NCBI GenBank assembly: GCA_963757185.1
Contig: CAVWQI010000008.1
Location: forward strand, 62,001 to 126,000
Reading direction: 5' to 3'
From: JAQBQB01 sp963757185
GTDB taxonomy: Bacteria > Gemmatimonadota > Gemmatimonadetes > Gemmatimonadales > Gemmatimonadaceae
DNA length: 64,000 bases
Numbering within the stretch: position 1 is the first letter of the stretch; each line of letters opens with the position of its first letter. This document shows positions 33,129 to 43,249 of the stretch, in pieces. The translations under genes were made by a program, and so were the position numbers. The notes under the pieces are model-generated. The model did no database searches. It saw nothing but the letters and a program-made list of their open reading frames with translations, and had not been told where the DNA came from.

Positions 33129-35168
33129 ATGACATCACGTCGTGAGTTTCTCGATCGAAGCGGTCGTCTCGCGTTGAGCCTGGGCGTCCTGCGCGCCGGC
33201 GCGCGACTCGACGCGTCGACCGCCGCTGACTGGACGCCCCGAGGCCTCGAGGCGAGCGCCGCGCTGCAGGGTCGCTCACTGACGCTGGGAAACGAAGCGA
33301 TCGTCGCCACGTGGAGCCTGGCCGACAATTCGCTGCGCCCGTCGAAGTTGACCGACCGCCTTCACAGCGTCGATCTGCCGCTCTCCACCGAGTTGTTCAC
33401 TCTGACGTTGAACACGGGGACGAACGCGACCGTCGTTCCGGCGAGCGCGTTGCGCGTCGTCGGCGAGCCGCGGATGGAGCCGCTGAGCGCGAACCCGTCG
33501 GCGTCGCGCCTGGCTGAGCGTATCCAGGGACGCAGCATCGCGGTAACGCTTCGCGACGCCGACGGCAAAATCGAAGTTCAGTGGCGTGGCATTCTACGGG
33601 ACGGTTCCGCGTACGTGCGACAGGAGCTCACGGTGCGAGCGCTCGCCGGCGACGTTCCGCTGCGCGTGATCTCGTTGTTCGACTTCACCGCGCCACTAGC
33701 GTGGGTGAGCGGGTCGGTGCGCGGTACGCCCCTCGTCGTTGGCGATTCGTACTACGCGTTCGAGCACCCGCTCGCGATCAACGTCGTGGATGGCGATCGC
33801 GTCCGATGCCGCATGGCGAGGACGCTTCCGCTACGAGCGGGAACGACGCTCGAGGCCAGCTCAGTGGCCGGCGTGACGCGCACCGGGCAACTCCGACGCG
33901 ACTTTCTCGCGTACGTCGAGCGGGAGCGCGCGCACCCATACCGCACGTTCCTGCACTACAACTCGTGGTACGACATCGGCTACTTCTCCAAGTTCAGCGA
34001 GTCGGACGCGCTCGGGGCCGTGAATGCGTTCGGCGCGGAGCTTCATGAGAAGCGCGGCGTCACGCTCGACTCGTTCCTGTTCGATGACGGATGGGACGAT
34101 CCGACGACGCTCTGGCGATTCAACTCCGGTTTTCCGAACGGCTTCGCGGCGGTGCGCGACGCCACCCGAAAATACGGCTCGGCGCCCGGCGTGTGGATGT
34201 CGCCGTGGGGCGGTTACGGCAAGCCGCACGACGACCGCGTCGCGTACGGCAAGCAGCAGGGATTCGAGACGAACGACCGCGGGTTCGCGCTCTCGGGCCC
34301 CGTGTACTATCAGCGTTTTCGCGACACGTGTCTCGACATGATCCGCCGCTTCGGCGTCAACCAGTTCAAGTTCGACGGCACGGGCAACGCCGCGAGCACG
34401 GCACCCGGGAGCGCGTTCGACAGCGACTTCGACGCGGCCATTCATCTGATCGGTGAGCTGCGCGCTGAGAAGCCGGATCTCTACGTGAATCTCACGACCG
34501 GCACGTATCCGTCGCCGTTCTGGCTGCGCTGGGCGGATTCGATCTGGCGCGGCGGCGAGGATCACTCCTTCGCCGGTGTTGGCTCGAGCCGGCAGCGATG
34601 GATCACCTATCGCGACGCCGACACGTACGATCACGTCGTGCGTGCCGGCGCGCTCTTCCCGCTCAGCTCACTGATGCTTCACGGCCTGATCTACGCGAAG
34701 TCGGCGCACAACCTGAACACGGACCCGGGCAACGACTTCGCATCGGAGGTTCACGCCTACTTCGGAAACGGGACGCAATTGCAGGAGATGTACATCACGC
34801 CGGCGCTCCTCTCGAACGAGAATTGGGACGCGATCGCCGCGCACGCGAAATGGTCGCGCGCCAACGCGGATACCTTGTTCGACACGCACTGGATCGGCGG
34901 CGATCCGCTGCGGTTGGAGCCCTACGGCTGGGCGGCGTGGTCGGACAAGAAGGGGATCATCACGGTCAGGAATCCGAGCGAGCGCGCACGGACGATCGGG
35001 ATCGAGGTCGGGAGAGATCTGGAATTGCCGTCGGCGGCGGCGCTGGCGTTCACGGGAAAGGATCCATTCGGGCGGCGGCCCGAGACGGTCTTTCGGAGTG
35101 GAGCGGAGCAGGGCCTGGCTCTCGCTCCGTTCGAAGTCGCCACGATCGAGCTGAGTCCTCGCCGATAA
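33129..35168 (+). CDS. Exported alpha-galactosidase-like glycoside hydrolase (clan GH-D)
   Basis: A 679-residue secreted enzyme. The start at ATG 33129 (MTSRREFLDRSGRLALSLGVL) gives a Tat-like signal; the longer upstream frame reads antisense-like sequence inside the kinase gene. Residues about 20-260 form an N-terminal beta-sandwich. A TIM barrel follows, starting at FLHYNSWYDIGYFSKFSESD. FLFDDGWDD and FGVNQFKFDGTGN carry Asp residues in the positions of the GH27/GH36 pocket and nucleophile. A C-terminal beta domain ends the protein. It probably releases galactose or a related sugar from oligosaccharides outside the inner membrane. It is the last gene of the cluster that contains a sugar symporter and sugar kinase. 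Confidence 0.83.
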   Translation: MTSRREFLDRSGRLALSLGVLRAGARLDASTAADWTPRGLEASAALQGRSLTLGNEAIVATWSLADNSLRPSKLTDRLHSVDLPLSTELFTLTLNTGTNATVVPASALRVVGEPRMEPLSANPSASRLAERIQGRSIAVTLRDADGKIEVQWRGILRDGSAYVRQELTVRALAGDVPLRVISLFDFTAPLAWVSGSVRGTPLVVGDSYYAFEHPLAINVVDGDRVRCRMARTLPLRAGTTLEASSVAGVTRTGQLRRDFLAYVERERAHPYRTFLHYNSWYDIGYFSKFSESDALGAVNAFGAELHEKRGVTLDSFLFDDGWDDPTTLWRFNSGFPNGFAAVRDATRKYGSAPGVWMSPWGGYGKPHDDRVAYGKQQGFETNDRGFALSGPVYYQRFRDTCLDMIRRFGVNQFKFDGTGNAASTAPGSAFDSDFDAAIHLIGELRAEKPDLYVNLTTGTYPSPFWLRWADSIWRGGEDHSFAGVGSSRQRWITYRDADTYDHVVRAGALFPLSSLMLHGLIYAKSAHNLNTDPGNDFASEVHAYFGNGTQLQEMYITPALLSNENWDAIAAHAKWSRANADTLFDTHWIGGDPLRLEPYGWAAWSDKKGIITVRNPSERARTIGIEVGRDLELPSAAALAFTGKDPFGRRPETVFRSGAEQGLALAPFEVATIELSPRR

Positions 35169-35171
35169 CAG

Positions 35172-35434
35172 CAACTGCTTCAACGCAGAGGACGCAGAGG
35201 CGCAAAGGATCGCAGAGGACAACCGCGGATCACCAGCTCCGTCGCGCAACGAGCGGGATGTTTTTTGTTGAAAGCCGCTCGGGAGGCGTCGATGCGGCGA
35301 TGTGGCTTCCACAATGCGAGTGGCTTCCCGAGCGGCAGTCCCAAACAAATCAGGGTCGTTGCGGGACGGACTTCAGTTTCAAGGCCGTCCTCTGCGTCCT
35401 CCGCGTCTCTGCGTCCTCTGCGTTGAAGCAGTTG
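35172..35434. repeat. Nested palindromic repeat element, copy C (full length)
   Basis: A 263-bp element whose terminal inverted repeats match perfectly for 28 bp, beginning CAACTGCTTCAACGCAGAGG and ending GCGTTGAAGCAGTTG. The inner pair is GCGCAACGAGCGGGATG ... CCGCTCGGGAGG on the left and TTCCCGAGCGGC ... GGGTCGTTGCG on the right. It fills the space between two convergent genes and could act as a two-way transcription stop. Confidence 0.93.
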
Positions 35435-35458
35435 AAAGCGCCTGCCCGACAGAGGGCT

Positions 35459-36949
<1,491 letters not shown>

Positions 36950-36973
36950 TTCAGATTCCTCGAGAGTGATGTG

Positions 36974-37915
36974 TCATTGCTTTCGACCGGTGGCCACGAA
37001 CAGCGTGGGGCCTTTCGCCTCCGGCGCGACCGGAAGCGGTTGATACCGGCACGACGTGAAACCCGCTCCTTCAAGCCACGCGGTCATCTGCGGGCCGTCG
37101 AACCCCTGCCAGACGTGGCCTAGCTGAACGACGTAATCGACGCGGTCGTGGGACATCAGATCCACGACGAGCAGTCGCCCACCAGGACGCAGCACGCGCC
37201 GCACTTCGGCCATCGCGCGCGCCGGATCCATGACGAAGTGCGCGACGAGAAACAGAATCGCCGCATCGAGCGCGCCATCGTCGATCGGGAGCGACTCGAT
37301 GGTGCCGACGCGAAGCTCGACGTTGTCGTGCGACTCGAGGCGTTTGCGCGCCGACTCGAGCATCGGTCCCGATTCGTCCACGGCGATGACCTTCGCGACG
37401 CACGGCGCCAAGGCCTCGGCGACGTGTCCGGTCCCGCAGCCGAGGTCGCCGACGACCCAGTTGTCGTCGAGCAGATGAAGCAGCGCGAGCAGATCCGCGC
37501 GCTCGCCGATCATCTCGGCGCGCATGACGTCCCACAGCTTTGAGGAGTCGCGGAAAAACACGATGGCTTTGTCGCGCCGCTTGGCGAGAACGCCGTCCGC
37601 CCGCCGCTCGTCCTGGCGCGCTCCGGCGCCGGCCGAGATCTGCCCGCGCACGACCGACCACAGTGACTTCGTCGATCCGTCGAGCCGATCGCCGAGCATT
37701 CGATAGAAGCGGCTCGTGCCCTCGCCGCGGGAGACGAGCCACCCGTCGTCGGCGAGGAGCTTGAGATGCCTGCTCACCGTCGACTGGGGGAGCTGGAGTA
37801 TCGTGCACAGCTCACCCACCGTGAGCTCGTGTCGCTCGAGCAGCAAAAGCACCCGGCTCCGCGTGGGGTCGGCGAGGATGGAGAGCTGATCGAGAACGCT
37901 GAGTCCCTGGGTCAT
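36974..37915 (-). CDS. ArsR-type regulator fused to a SAM-dependent methyltransferase
   Basis: A 313-residue protein. Residues about 5-80 are an ArsR winged helix (LDQLSILADPTRSRVLLLLERHELTVGELCTILQLPQSTVSRHLKLLADDGWLVSRGEGTSRFYRM). Residues about 140-310 are a class I methyltransferase with motif I VVGDLGCGTGHVAEAL, the acidic VIAVDES, and LRPGGRLLVVDLMSHD. The protein could sense SAM or SAH through the methyltransferase fold and control its own operon with ahcY. Small ArsR regulators of the methionine cycle (SahR) are known in other phyla, but no equivalence is shown here. No metal-binding Cys pair of classical ArsR is seen. Confidence 0.92.
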   Translation of the reverse strand: MTQGLSVLDQLSILADPTRSRVLLLLERHELTVGELCTILQLPQSTVSRHLKLLADDGWLVSRGEGTSRFYRMLGDRLDGSTKSLWSVVRGQISAGAGARQDERRADGVLAKRRDKAIVFFRDSSKLWDVMRAEMIGERADLLALLHLLDDNWVVGDLGCGTGHVAEALAPCVAKVIAVDESGPMLESARKRLESHDNVELRVGTIESLPIDDGALDAAILFLVAHFVMDPARAMAEVRRVLRPGGRLLVVDLMSHDRVDYVVQLGHVWQGFDGPQMTAWLEGAGFTSCRYQPLPVAPEAKGPTLFVATGRKQ

Positions 37916-37916
37916 A

Positions 37917-37933
37917 TATCCGTGTATCCGGAT
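37917..37933. promoter_or_regulatory. Candidate operator upstream of the ArsR-methyltransferase operon
   Basis: TATCCG occurs twice as a direct repeat with a 2-bp gap (37917-37922 and 37925-37930), and ATCCGGAT (37926-37933) is a perfect palindrome. The site ends one base before the start codon on the minus strand, where a regulator would block translation initiation or a very close promoter. The repeat is direct observation; the link to the adjacent regulator is inference. Confidence 0.45.
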
Positions 37934-38012
37934 GAAACGTACAACACCTGGGCTCTAAACGGCAAATTGCCGGGTAACACCCTGCTGCATAGGCACTTGT
38001 GGCGATGGTCGC

Positions 38013-38197
38013 CGCGCGACTGCAACCGGGATGTCTTGTTGAAACCCGCTCAGGATGCCTCGATGCGGCGGCGTAGGACTCCGGAGCGCGAGTGGCTTCT
38101 AGAGCGGCAGTCCCAAAAAAATCAGGCTCGTTGCGCGCCGGACTTCGGCTCCACGTCTGTTCTCTGCGTCTTCGGCGCCTCTGCGGTAAAGCAGTTG
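38013..38197. repeat. Nested palindromic repeat element, copy D (left end missing)
   Basis: The left inner arm (GCGCGACTGCAACCGGGATG, then GAAACCCGCTCAGGATGCC), the right inner arm (GAGCGGCAGTCCCAAAAAAA, then GGCTCGTTGCGCG) and the right terminal arm (GCCTCTGCGGTAAAGCAGTTG region) are present. The left terminal CGCAGAG arm is gone and the left inner arm is diverged. It lies between the divergent regulator and sigma-factor genes. The remaining gap (37934-38012 and 38198-38282) shows nothing else clear. Confidence 0.8.
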
Positions 38198-38282
38198 CAG
38201 TTGGGGGAGCGGAACCGATTCGTAGCACCGGATGTGTGACATCCGTTCCGGCTGACGACAAGCCACCATTTCATAGTTCATC

Positions 38283-38861
38283 GTGAACGTCTCCGAGGGC
38301 GAGCAGCCGACTGGCGACCCAGAGCTGTACCGCCGAGTCTACGCTGAATTGAAACGCATGGCGCGCCACCACCTGCGGGGCGCGGATGATGGCGTCACGC
38401 TGTCGACCACGGAGCTCGTTCACGAGGCTTACCTCAAGCTGCGCGGCCACGAGGATTGGCAGGGGCGCGCGCATTTCTTCGGTGCCGCCGCGCGAGCAAT
38501 GCGCGAGGTCCTCGTCGATTTCGCGCGTCGCCGCGGCGCGAGGAAACGAGGCGGGGACGTCACGCGGGTCTCGCTCAGTGAAGGCGATGTCGCGCTGGAG
38601 ATGGAGCTCGACGACATCGTGGCGTTGGATGAAGCGCTCACCAGGCTGGGCGCCGTCGATGAACGGCTGAGGCGGATCGTCGAACTTCGATTCTTCGGTG
38701 GTTTTTCCGAGCGCGAAGTGGCGGAGTTGCTCGGGGTTTCGTCGCGGACGATCGAGCGCGAGTGGCTCAAGGCGCGGCTCTTCCTGCTTCGCGAGCTCGA
38801 GTCCGCGTCCGCCCGCAAATTCGCCGAGCCGGAGCCTCCCCCCTCCCCGGAGACGGCTTAG
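38283..38861 (+). CDS. ECF-like sigma factor, TIGR02999 type
   Basis: A 192-residue sigma-70 family protein of the ECF branch common in Planctomycetes, Acidobacteria and Gemmatimonadota. It reads ELYRRVYAELKRMARHHLRGADDGVTLSTTELVHEAYLKLRG (region 2.1-2.2), AHFFGAAARAMREVLVDFARRRGARKRGGD (region 2.4) and LDEALTRLGAVDERLRRIVELRFFGGFSEREVAELLGVSSRTIEREWLKARLFLLREL (region 4). It starts at GTG 38283. There is no adjacent anti-sigma. This type is often found with Ser/Thr kinases, and one lies 1.5 kb downstream on the other strand. Confidence 0.93.
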   Translation: MNVSEGEQPTGDPELYRRVYAELKRMARHHLRGADDGVTLSTTELVHEAYLKLRGHEDWQGRAHFFGAAARAMREVLVDFARRRGARKRGGDVTRVSLSEGDVALEMELDDIVALDEALTRLGAVDERLRRIVELRFFGGFSEREVAELLGVSSRTIEREWLKARLFLLRELESASARKFAEPEPPPSPETA

Positions 38862-38998
38862 CCGCGGCTGGCATCGCGCATTTGAGCGGTGTCGGATAAC
38901 CGTCGGCTTTTGCGCATGTCCCTCATGGACCCGTTCGAGGCCGACCCGGCCATAGACTCGCACGCTGCGAGCACGGGAAATCGACAAGGGACAGCCAC

Positions 38999-40384
38999 AT
39001 GAAAGGCCGACAGTGGAGCAGCCTGGCGTTGCTTGTATCGGCGTCGTTCAGCATCGCCGCCTGCTCCGATCGTATGCTGGAACCGCCGACCGCGCCGGCC
39101 GGTGTGGCGCGCCACGATGTTTCTCCGGCGGACGTCATCACGCCGGCGCTCGTGCGGCAACTGGCGGCGGGACGGGGAATCGTTCCGCTTCCGCCGGCGC
39201 CGTACGTGCGCCCCGCCTTGGCGAAGCTCGGCCAGGCCCTGGCCTTCGATAAAATCCTCAGCGGGAATCGCGACATCGCGTGCATGACGTGCCACCTCGC
39301 CGCCTTCGCGACGGGGGACGGCAAGAGCTTGGCGGTCGGCCAAGGCGGCACTGGCCTCGGGCCGACGCGCGAGCCGCCCGCGACGGGATACATCCCCCGC
39401 AACGCGCCGGCGCTCTTCAACCTGCACGCGTTGAAGCATCTGTTCTGGGACGGACGCGTGGAGGTCGACGCGCAGGGCGGTTTTCACACGCCCGCCGGAG
39501 CGCAGATCACACCGGCGATGGCCAAGGTGTTCGAGTTCGGCGCGCTTTCGGCCCAGCCGATGTTCCCGGTCACGAATCGATTCGAGATGCGCGCGTTTTC
39601 CGGCAACGAGCTGGCCGCAATCTCGGATGACGATCTCCCCGACATCTGGGCCGGATTGATGAGGCGCCTCGGCGCGATCGGCGAGTACCGCGGTCTGTTC
39701 GAGGCGGCCTATCCCGGCACGAAGTTCGAGGACATGACGTTCGCCCACGCGGCGAACGCGATCGCCGGCTTCTTCATCGACCAGTTCACCTTCAACCACT
39801 CGCCGTGGGACCGGTTCCTCGCCGGCAACGACAAGGCGTTGACGCCGCGCCAACTCGCCGGCGCGCAGACGTTCCTCACGTTGAAGTGCTCGATCTGCCA
39901 CAACGGGTCGACGTTCAGCGACGAACAATTCCACGATGTCGCCGTCGCGCAAATCGGTCCGGGCGAAGGCGACGGGGGTTCGGGGCACGACGATTTCGGG
40001 CGGATGCGAGTGACCCTTAACGCAGCCGACAAGTATCTCTTCCGAACGACGCCGCTGCGGAACGTCGAATTGACGGGACCATACGGTCACGATGGGGCGA
40101 TCATCGCCCTCCGAGCTTTCGTCGAGCATTACAGCGAGTCCGACCTCAAGCTGCAGAGCTTCGATCCGACGCAGCTCGACGCGGATCTTCGAGGCACAGT
40201 GCAGGCGAACAAGAGTGACATCCTCGCTCAGCGAGATCCGTTGCTCGCCGGCGTTGTGTTGACGCCTGATCTCGTTGACCAACTGATGGACTACATGAAC
40301 GCGCTCACGGACAACGCGGCGCGCAACCTCTCACGGGCGACACCGGTCCGTGTGCCGAGCAGGTTGCCGATCGACAAGCCGTAA
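38999..40384 (+). CDS. Di-haem cytochrome c peroxidase-like lipoprotein (CcpA/MauG family)
   Basis: A 461-residue exported protein with lipobox SIAAC (Cys near residue 22). Two haem c sites are present: CMTCH (near residue 99) in the N-terminal domain and CSICH (near 300) in the C-terminal domain. The blocks LGQALAFDKILSGNRDIACMTCHLAAFATGDGKSLAVGQGG and FRTTPLRNVELTGPYGHDGAI are typical of this family, which reduces H2O2 in the periplasm or, in MauG relatives, oxidises proteins. Mature haem attachment needs the cytochrome c maturation system, which is not in this window. It stands alone after the sigma gene. Confidence 0.92.
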   Translation: MKGRQWSSLALLVSASFSIAACSDRMLEPPTAPAGVARHDVSPADVITPALVRQLAAGRGIVPLPPAPYVRPALAKLGQALAFDKILSGNRDIACMTCHLAAFATGDGKSLAVGQGGTGLGPTREPPATGYIPRNAPALFNLHALKHLFWDGRVEVDAQGGFHTPAGAQITPAMAKVFEFGALSAQPMFPVTNRFEMRAFSGNELAAISDDDLPDIWAGLMRRLGAIGEYRGLFEAAYPGTKFEDMTFAHAANAIAGFFIDQFTFNHSPWDRFLAGNDKALTPRQLAGAQTFLTLKCSICHNGSTFSDEQFHDVAVAQIGPGEGDGGSGHDDFGRMRVTLNAADKYLFRTTPLRNVELTGPYGHDGAIIALRAFVEHYSESDLKLQSFDPTQLDADLRGTVQANKSDILAQRDPLLAGVVLTPDLVDQLMDYMNALTDNAARNLSRATPVRVPSRLPIDKP

Positions 40385-40399
40385 CGCGGGGTCTCCGCG
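40385..40399. terminator. Small hairpin between convergent peroxidase and kinase genes
   Basis: CGCGG-GGTCT-CCGCG forms a 5-bp stem right after the peroxidase stop and before the convergent kinase stop. There is no T-run; a weak two-way stop at best. Confidence 0.25.
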
Positions 40400-40413
40400 A
40401 ACCACGCCGCGCG

Positions 40414-43077
40414 TTACCGTATGCTGGCGATCATTCGATGGCGCGCCGCGTCATCGCTGCGGCCGAGGGCGTCGTCGAGGTCGGCGAGCCAACCGTAAAC
40501 CTCCCGCACGTCGCGCTGTCCGCGTCCGACTTGTCGTTCCAGAGTGCGCAGCGATTCACGTAGAACCGAATCCGCTTCGGCGTATCGAGCTTGATGTGTG
40601 AGCACCATGCCGAGCACGCCCTCGGCGTAGGCGGTGCCAGGCGAACCAGAGTTGCCGAGATGACGTCGGATTCGTATCGCGTCCTGCACGGTCCGCTCGG
40701 CCTGGCTAAAGTCGTGGCGATCGACGAGAAGACGCGCCAGCCCGACCTCGAGCCCCGCGACGTTCTCGTGGTCCGATCCGCGAAGCCGGCGGTCCATCGC
40801 GATGGCATCGCGGTAGAGGCTCGCCGCTTCGTCGAGCCTGCCCGCGTTTCGCTCGGTCGTCGCGAGCGAGCCCATGAAGCTGGCGACGTTCGGATGCTCC
40901 GCGCCGTACGCGCGGCGGATGACGTCCAAGGCCTGACGCGAGATCGCGACCGCCGCGCTGTCTTCGCCGCGTCGCGAAAGGAATTCGGAGATGTCGCTGA
41001 GCGTCGCGCCGACCATCGGGTCGGAGTCGCCGAAGCGCAGGCGGCGGATCTCCAGCGCGCGACGATAATACGGTTCGGCGCCCGCGTAGTCGTGCCGATC
41101 CTCGTCCAGCAGATAAGCGATCTCGATCAACGCGTCGGCCAGGTGTCGGTTATCGGGGCCGAGGGTTCGTTCGGCGACCGCCAGCGCCGCTCGCATCTCG
41201 CGTTCGGCCTCGGCGGATCTTCCTTCGTATCGTAGAGTAGCGCCGAGCAGGAGATGGCTTTCCGCGGTCAGTGAGTCGTCGGGCCCGAGCGACCTCTCTC
41301 GCAGCGCCAACGCGCGGCGACTGAAAGTGTCGGCGACGGCAAGCTGACCTCGATAGATGGCGACACTCGCAATTCGATGGAGCGTGACAGCCAAACTCGG
41401 ATGGCCCGGCCCCAGCGCTTCCATCTGAATTCGGAGCGCCTCGCGCGCTGCCGAGTCGGCGGCGACGTACCGCCCCAGTCGCGTCAGTTCGACCGATAGT
41501 TCGTTGAGCGTGGAAGCGGCTTCCGCCGTTTGGCCGGCTCCGGAGGCCCGCTCGATGGTAAGCGCGCGCGCGAACATTTCGCTCGCCTTGGCGTATTGCC
41601 CAAGTCCGCTATACAGGCGAGCCGTGACGTCGAGCATGCGCGCCTGCGCGAGCGGATGTTCCTCGAGCTTCTCCGCCCGCGCCGCGGCGCGCCGAACCAA
41701 CTCTTGCGCCGTGAGTGTATCGCCTCGCGCGCCGGCGGGGTCGCTCGTCTCGAACAGACCCATCAAGAAAGCAGTGACCGATTCCGACTCCCGCGATGCC
41801 GCAGCCGCGAGGTCACGCTGAGTCGCGGCGCGTCGGGCTTGAGTCACGGCGACGCCGGCGCCGATGAGCAACGAAACGGATATGCCAAGCGTCGCGACCG
41901 CTTCGACACGGTGGCGCCGCACCAGTCGTCGCGCTCGATACCAGGGCGAACCTCGCCGCGCTCGAACCGCGTGTCCGGAGAGATAGCGGCGCAGATCGTC
42001 GGCGAGCGCATCGACCGACGCGTAGCGCTCGTCGGGCTCCTTGCGGATCGCCTTGAGCACGATGGCGTCGAGGTCGCCGGCCAGCGCCTTGGCGCGCGCG
42101 GGATCCGCGGCGGCGGCGGATGGCGACGGGGGGTCGCTCTCGAGTACCGCGGCCTCGAGCTCGGGCAAGTCGCCGCTGCTCGCCGAGAAGGGCAGTCGGC
42201 CCGACAAGACGCGGTAGAGCACGACTCCGAGCTGATAGACGTCGGTGAGCGTCGTGACCGGATGGCGCCGGATCTGCTCGGGCGACGCGTACTCCGGTGT
42301 CATCCAGTGCGCGACGGTATTCGGAGCGGATGCGTCGTCGCGGCGCCTCGCGCCCGGCTCGAGCAGCTTCGCGAGGCCGAAGTCGAGCAGCTTCACGCTG
42401 CCGTCGGCGGCGACGAAAATGTTCGATGGTTTGAGGTCGCGATGGATGATCAGGTTGCGATGCGCGTACTGCGTCGCACCGGCGACCATGAGAAAAAGCT
42501 CGACGCGGCGGCGTACCGAGAGCGCGTGCGCGTCGCAGTACGCGTCGATCGGCTGGCCGTCGACGAACTCGAGCACGAGGAAGGGTTGACCGCCATCGGT
42601 CAGTCCGCCGTCGAGCAGCCGCGCGATGTTCGGGTGGTTCAGCGATGCGACGATCTGGCGCTCGGCGCGGAATCGTGCATGATCCACGGCGGAGTCGAGG
42701 CCGGGGCGCAGCAGCTTGAGCGCGACGTGCTGCTCGAATTGTCCGTCGGCGCGACGCGCGAGCAGAACGCGCGACATGCCTCCGCGGCCGATCTCGCGCA
42801 CGATGGAGTAGGCGCCGATTCGCCGGCCGGGCGCCGAGCCGGTCGCCTCATCGGCTTGGGCGACGATCGCCGCGGCGATGTTCGACGGCGGCGTCGTCAG
42901 AAATCGGCGTGCGTCGTCCACCCGCTCCAGGAGTTGCTGCGCTTCGCGGTGCAGGTCTGGGGCGCCGAGGCAAGCGGCGTCGAGCACTTCCGGCCAATCG
43001 TTCGGATCGCGCGCAAGCGCCGCGTCGAGCACCTCGGCGAGGCGCTGCCACCGATCCGCATCAACGTTCGTTGTCAT
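40414..43077 (-). CDS. Membrane Ser/Thr protein kinase (PKN type) with TPR sensor tail
   Basis: An 887-residue kinase. The eukaryotic-type kinase domain spans about residues 87-350. It shows the Gly loop GRGGMSRVLLARR, the ATP Lys in VALKLL, catalytic HRDLKPSNIFV (near 207), DFG in LLDFGLAKLL, and a PEYASPEQ activation segment. One membrane helix (VATLGISVSLLIGAGVAVTQ) lies near 390-410. The C-terminal half is a periplasmic TPR solenoid with repeated 'AE.Y.RRALEIRR' units, the usual layout of these kinases. The ATG at 43077 is preferred to a GTG 9 nt earlier. Targets are unknown. Confidence 0.93.
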   Translation of the reverse strand: MTTNVDADRWQRLAEVLDAALARDPNDWPEVLDAACLGAPDLHREAQQLLERVDDARRFLTTPPSNIAAAIVAQADEATGSAPGRRIGAYSIVREIGRGGMSRVLLARRADGQFEQHVALKLLRPGLDSAVDHARFRAERQIVASLNHPNIARLLDGGLTDGGQPFLVLEFVDGQPIDAYCDAHALSVRRRVELFLMVAGATQYAHRNLIIHRDLKPSNIFVAADGSVKLLDFGLAKLLEPGARRRDDASAPNTVAHWMTPEYASPEQIRRHPVTTLTDVYQLGVVLYRVLSGRLPFSASSGDLPELEAAVLESDPPSPSAAAADPARAKALAGDLDAIVLKAIRKEPDERYASVDALADDLRRYLSGHAVRARRGSPWYRARRLVRRHRVEAVATLGISVSLLIGAGVAVTQARRAATQRDLAAAASRESESVTAFLMGLFETSDPAGARGDTLTAQELVRRAAARAEKLEEHPLAQARMLDVTARLYSGLGQYAKASEMFARALTIERASGAGQTAEAASTLNELSVELTRLGRYVAADSAAREALRIQMEALGPGHPSLAVTLHRIASVAIYRGQLAVADTFSRRALALRERSLGPDDSLTAESHLLLGATLRYEGRSAEAEREMRAALAVAERTLGPDNRHLADALIEIAYLLDEDRHDYAGAEPYYRRALEIRRLRFGDSDPMVGATLSDISEFLSRRGEDSAAVAISRQALDVIRRAYGAEHPNVASFMGSLATTERNAGRLDEAASLYRDAIAMDRRLRGSDHENVAGLEVGLARLLVDRHDFSQAERTVQDAIRIRRHLGNSGSPGTAYAEGVLGMVLTHQARYAEADSVLRESLRTLERQVGRGQRDVREVYGWLADLDDALGRSDDAARHRMIASIR

Positions 43078-43133
43078 GAACGACACCGCACGAGTTCACA
43101 CGAGGCGCCGGCGCCGGCGCGTGGCTCAAACGT

Positions 43134-43179
43134 TCAGCGCCCCGACCGTCACGGCAAGGCCGCGAGGTCGGAGCGCTGA
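43134..43179 (-). terminator. Long hairpin after susD
   Basis: TCAGCGC-C-CCGACC pairs with GGTCGG-A-GCGCTGA (13 bp with one mismatch), about 70 bp after the susD stop on the minus strand, and is followed by ACGTTTGAG. It lies between susD and the kinase start. Good stem, poor T-run. Confidence 0.42.
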
Positions 43180-43249
43180 GGCGAGCAGAACGTCCTTCGG
43201 TGCGACGCCCGCCGACCCGCGCGAGCGCCTTGCATCATTTCATGTCAAC

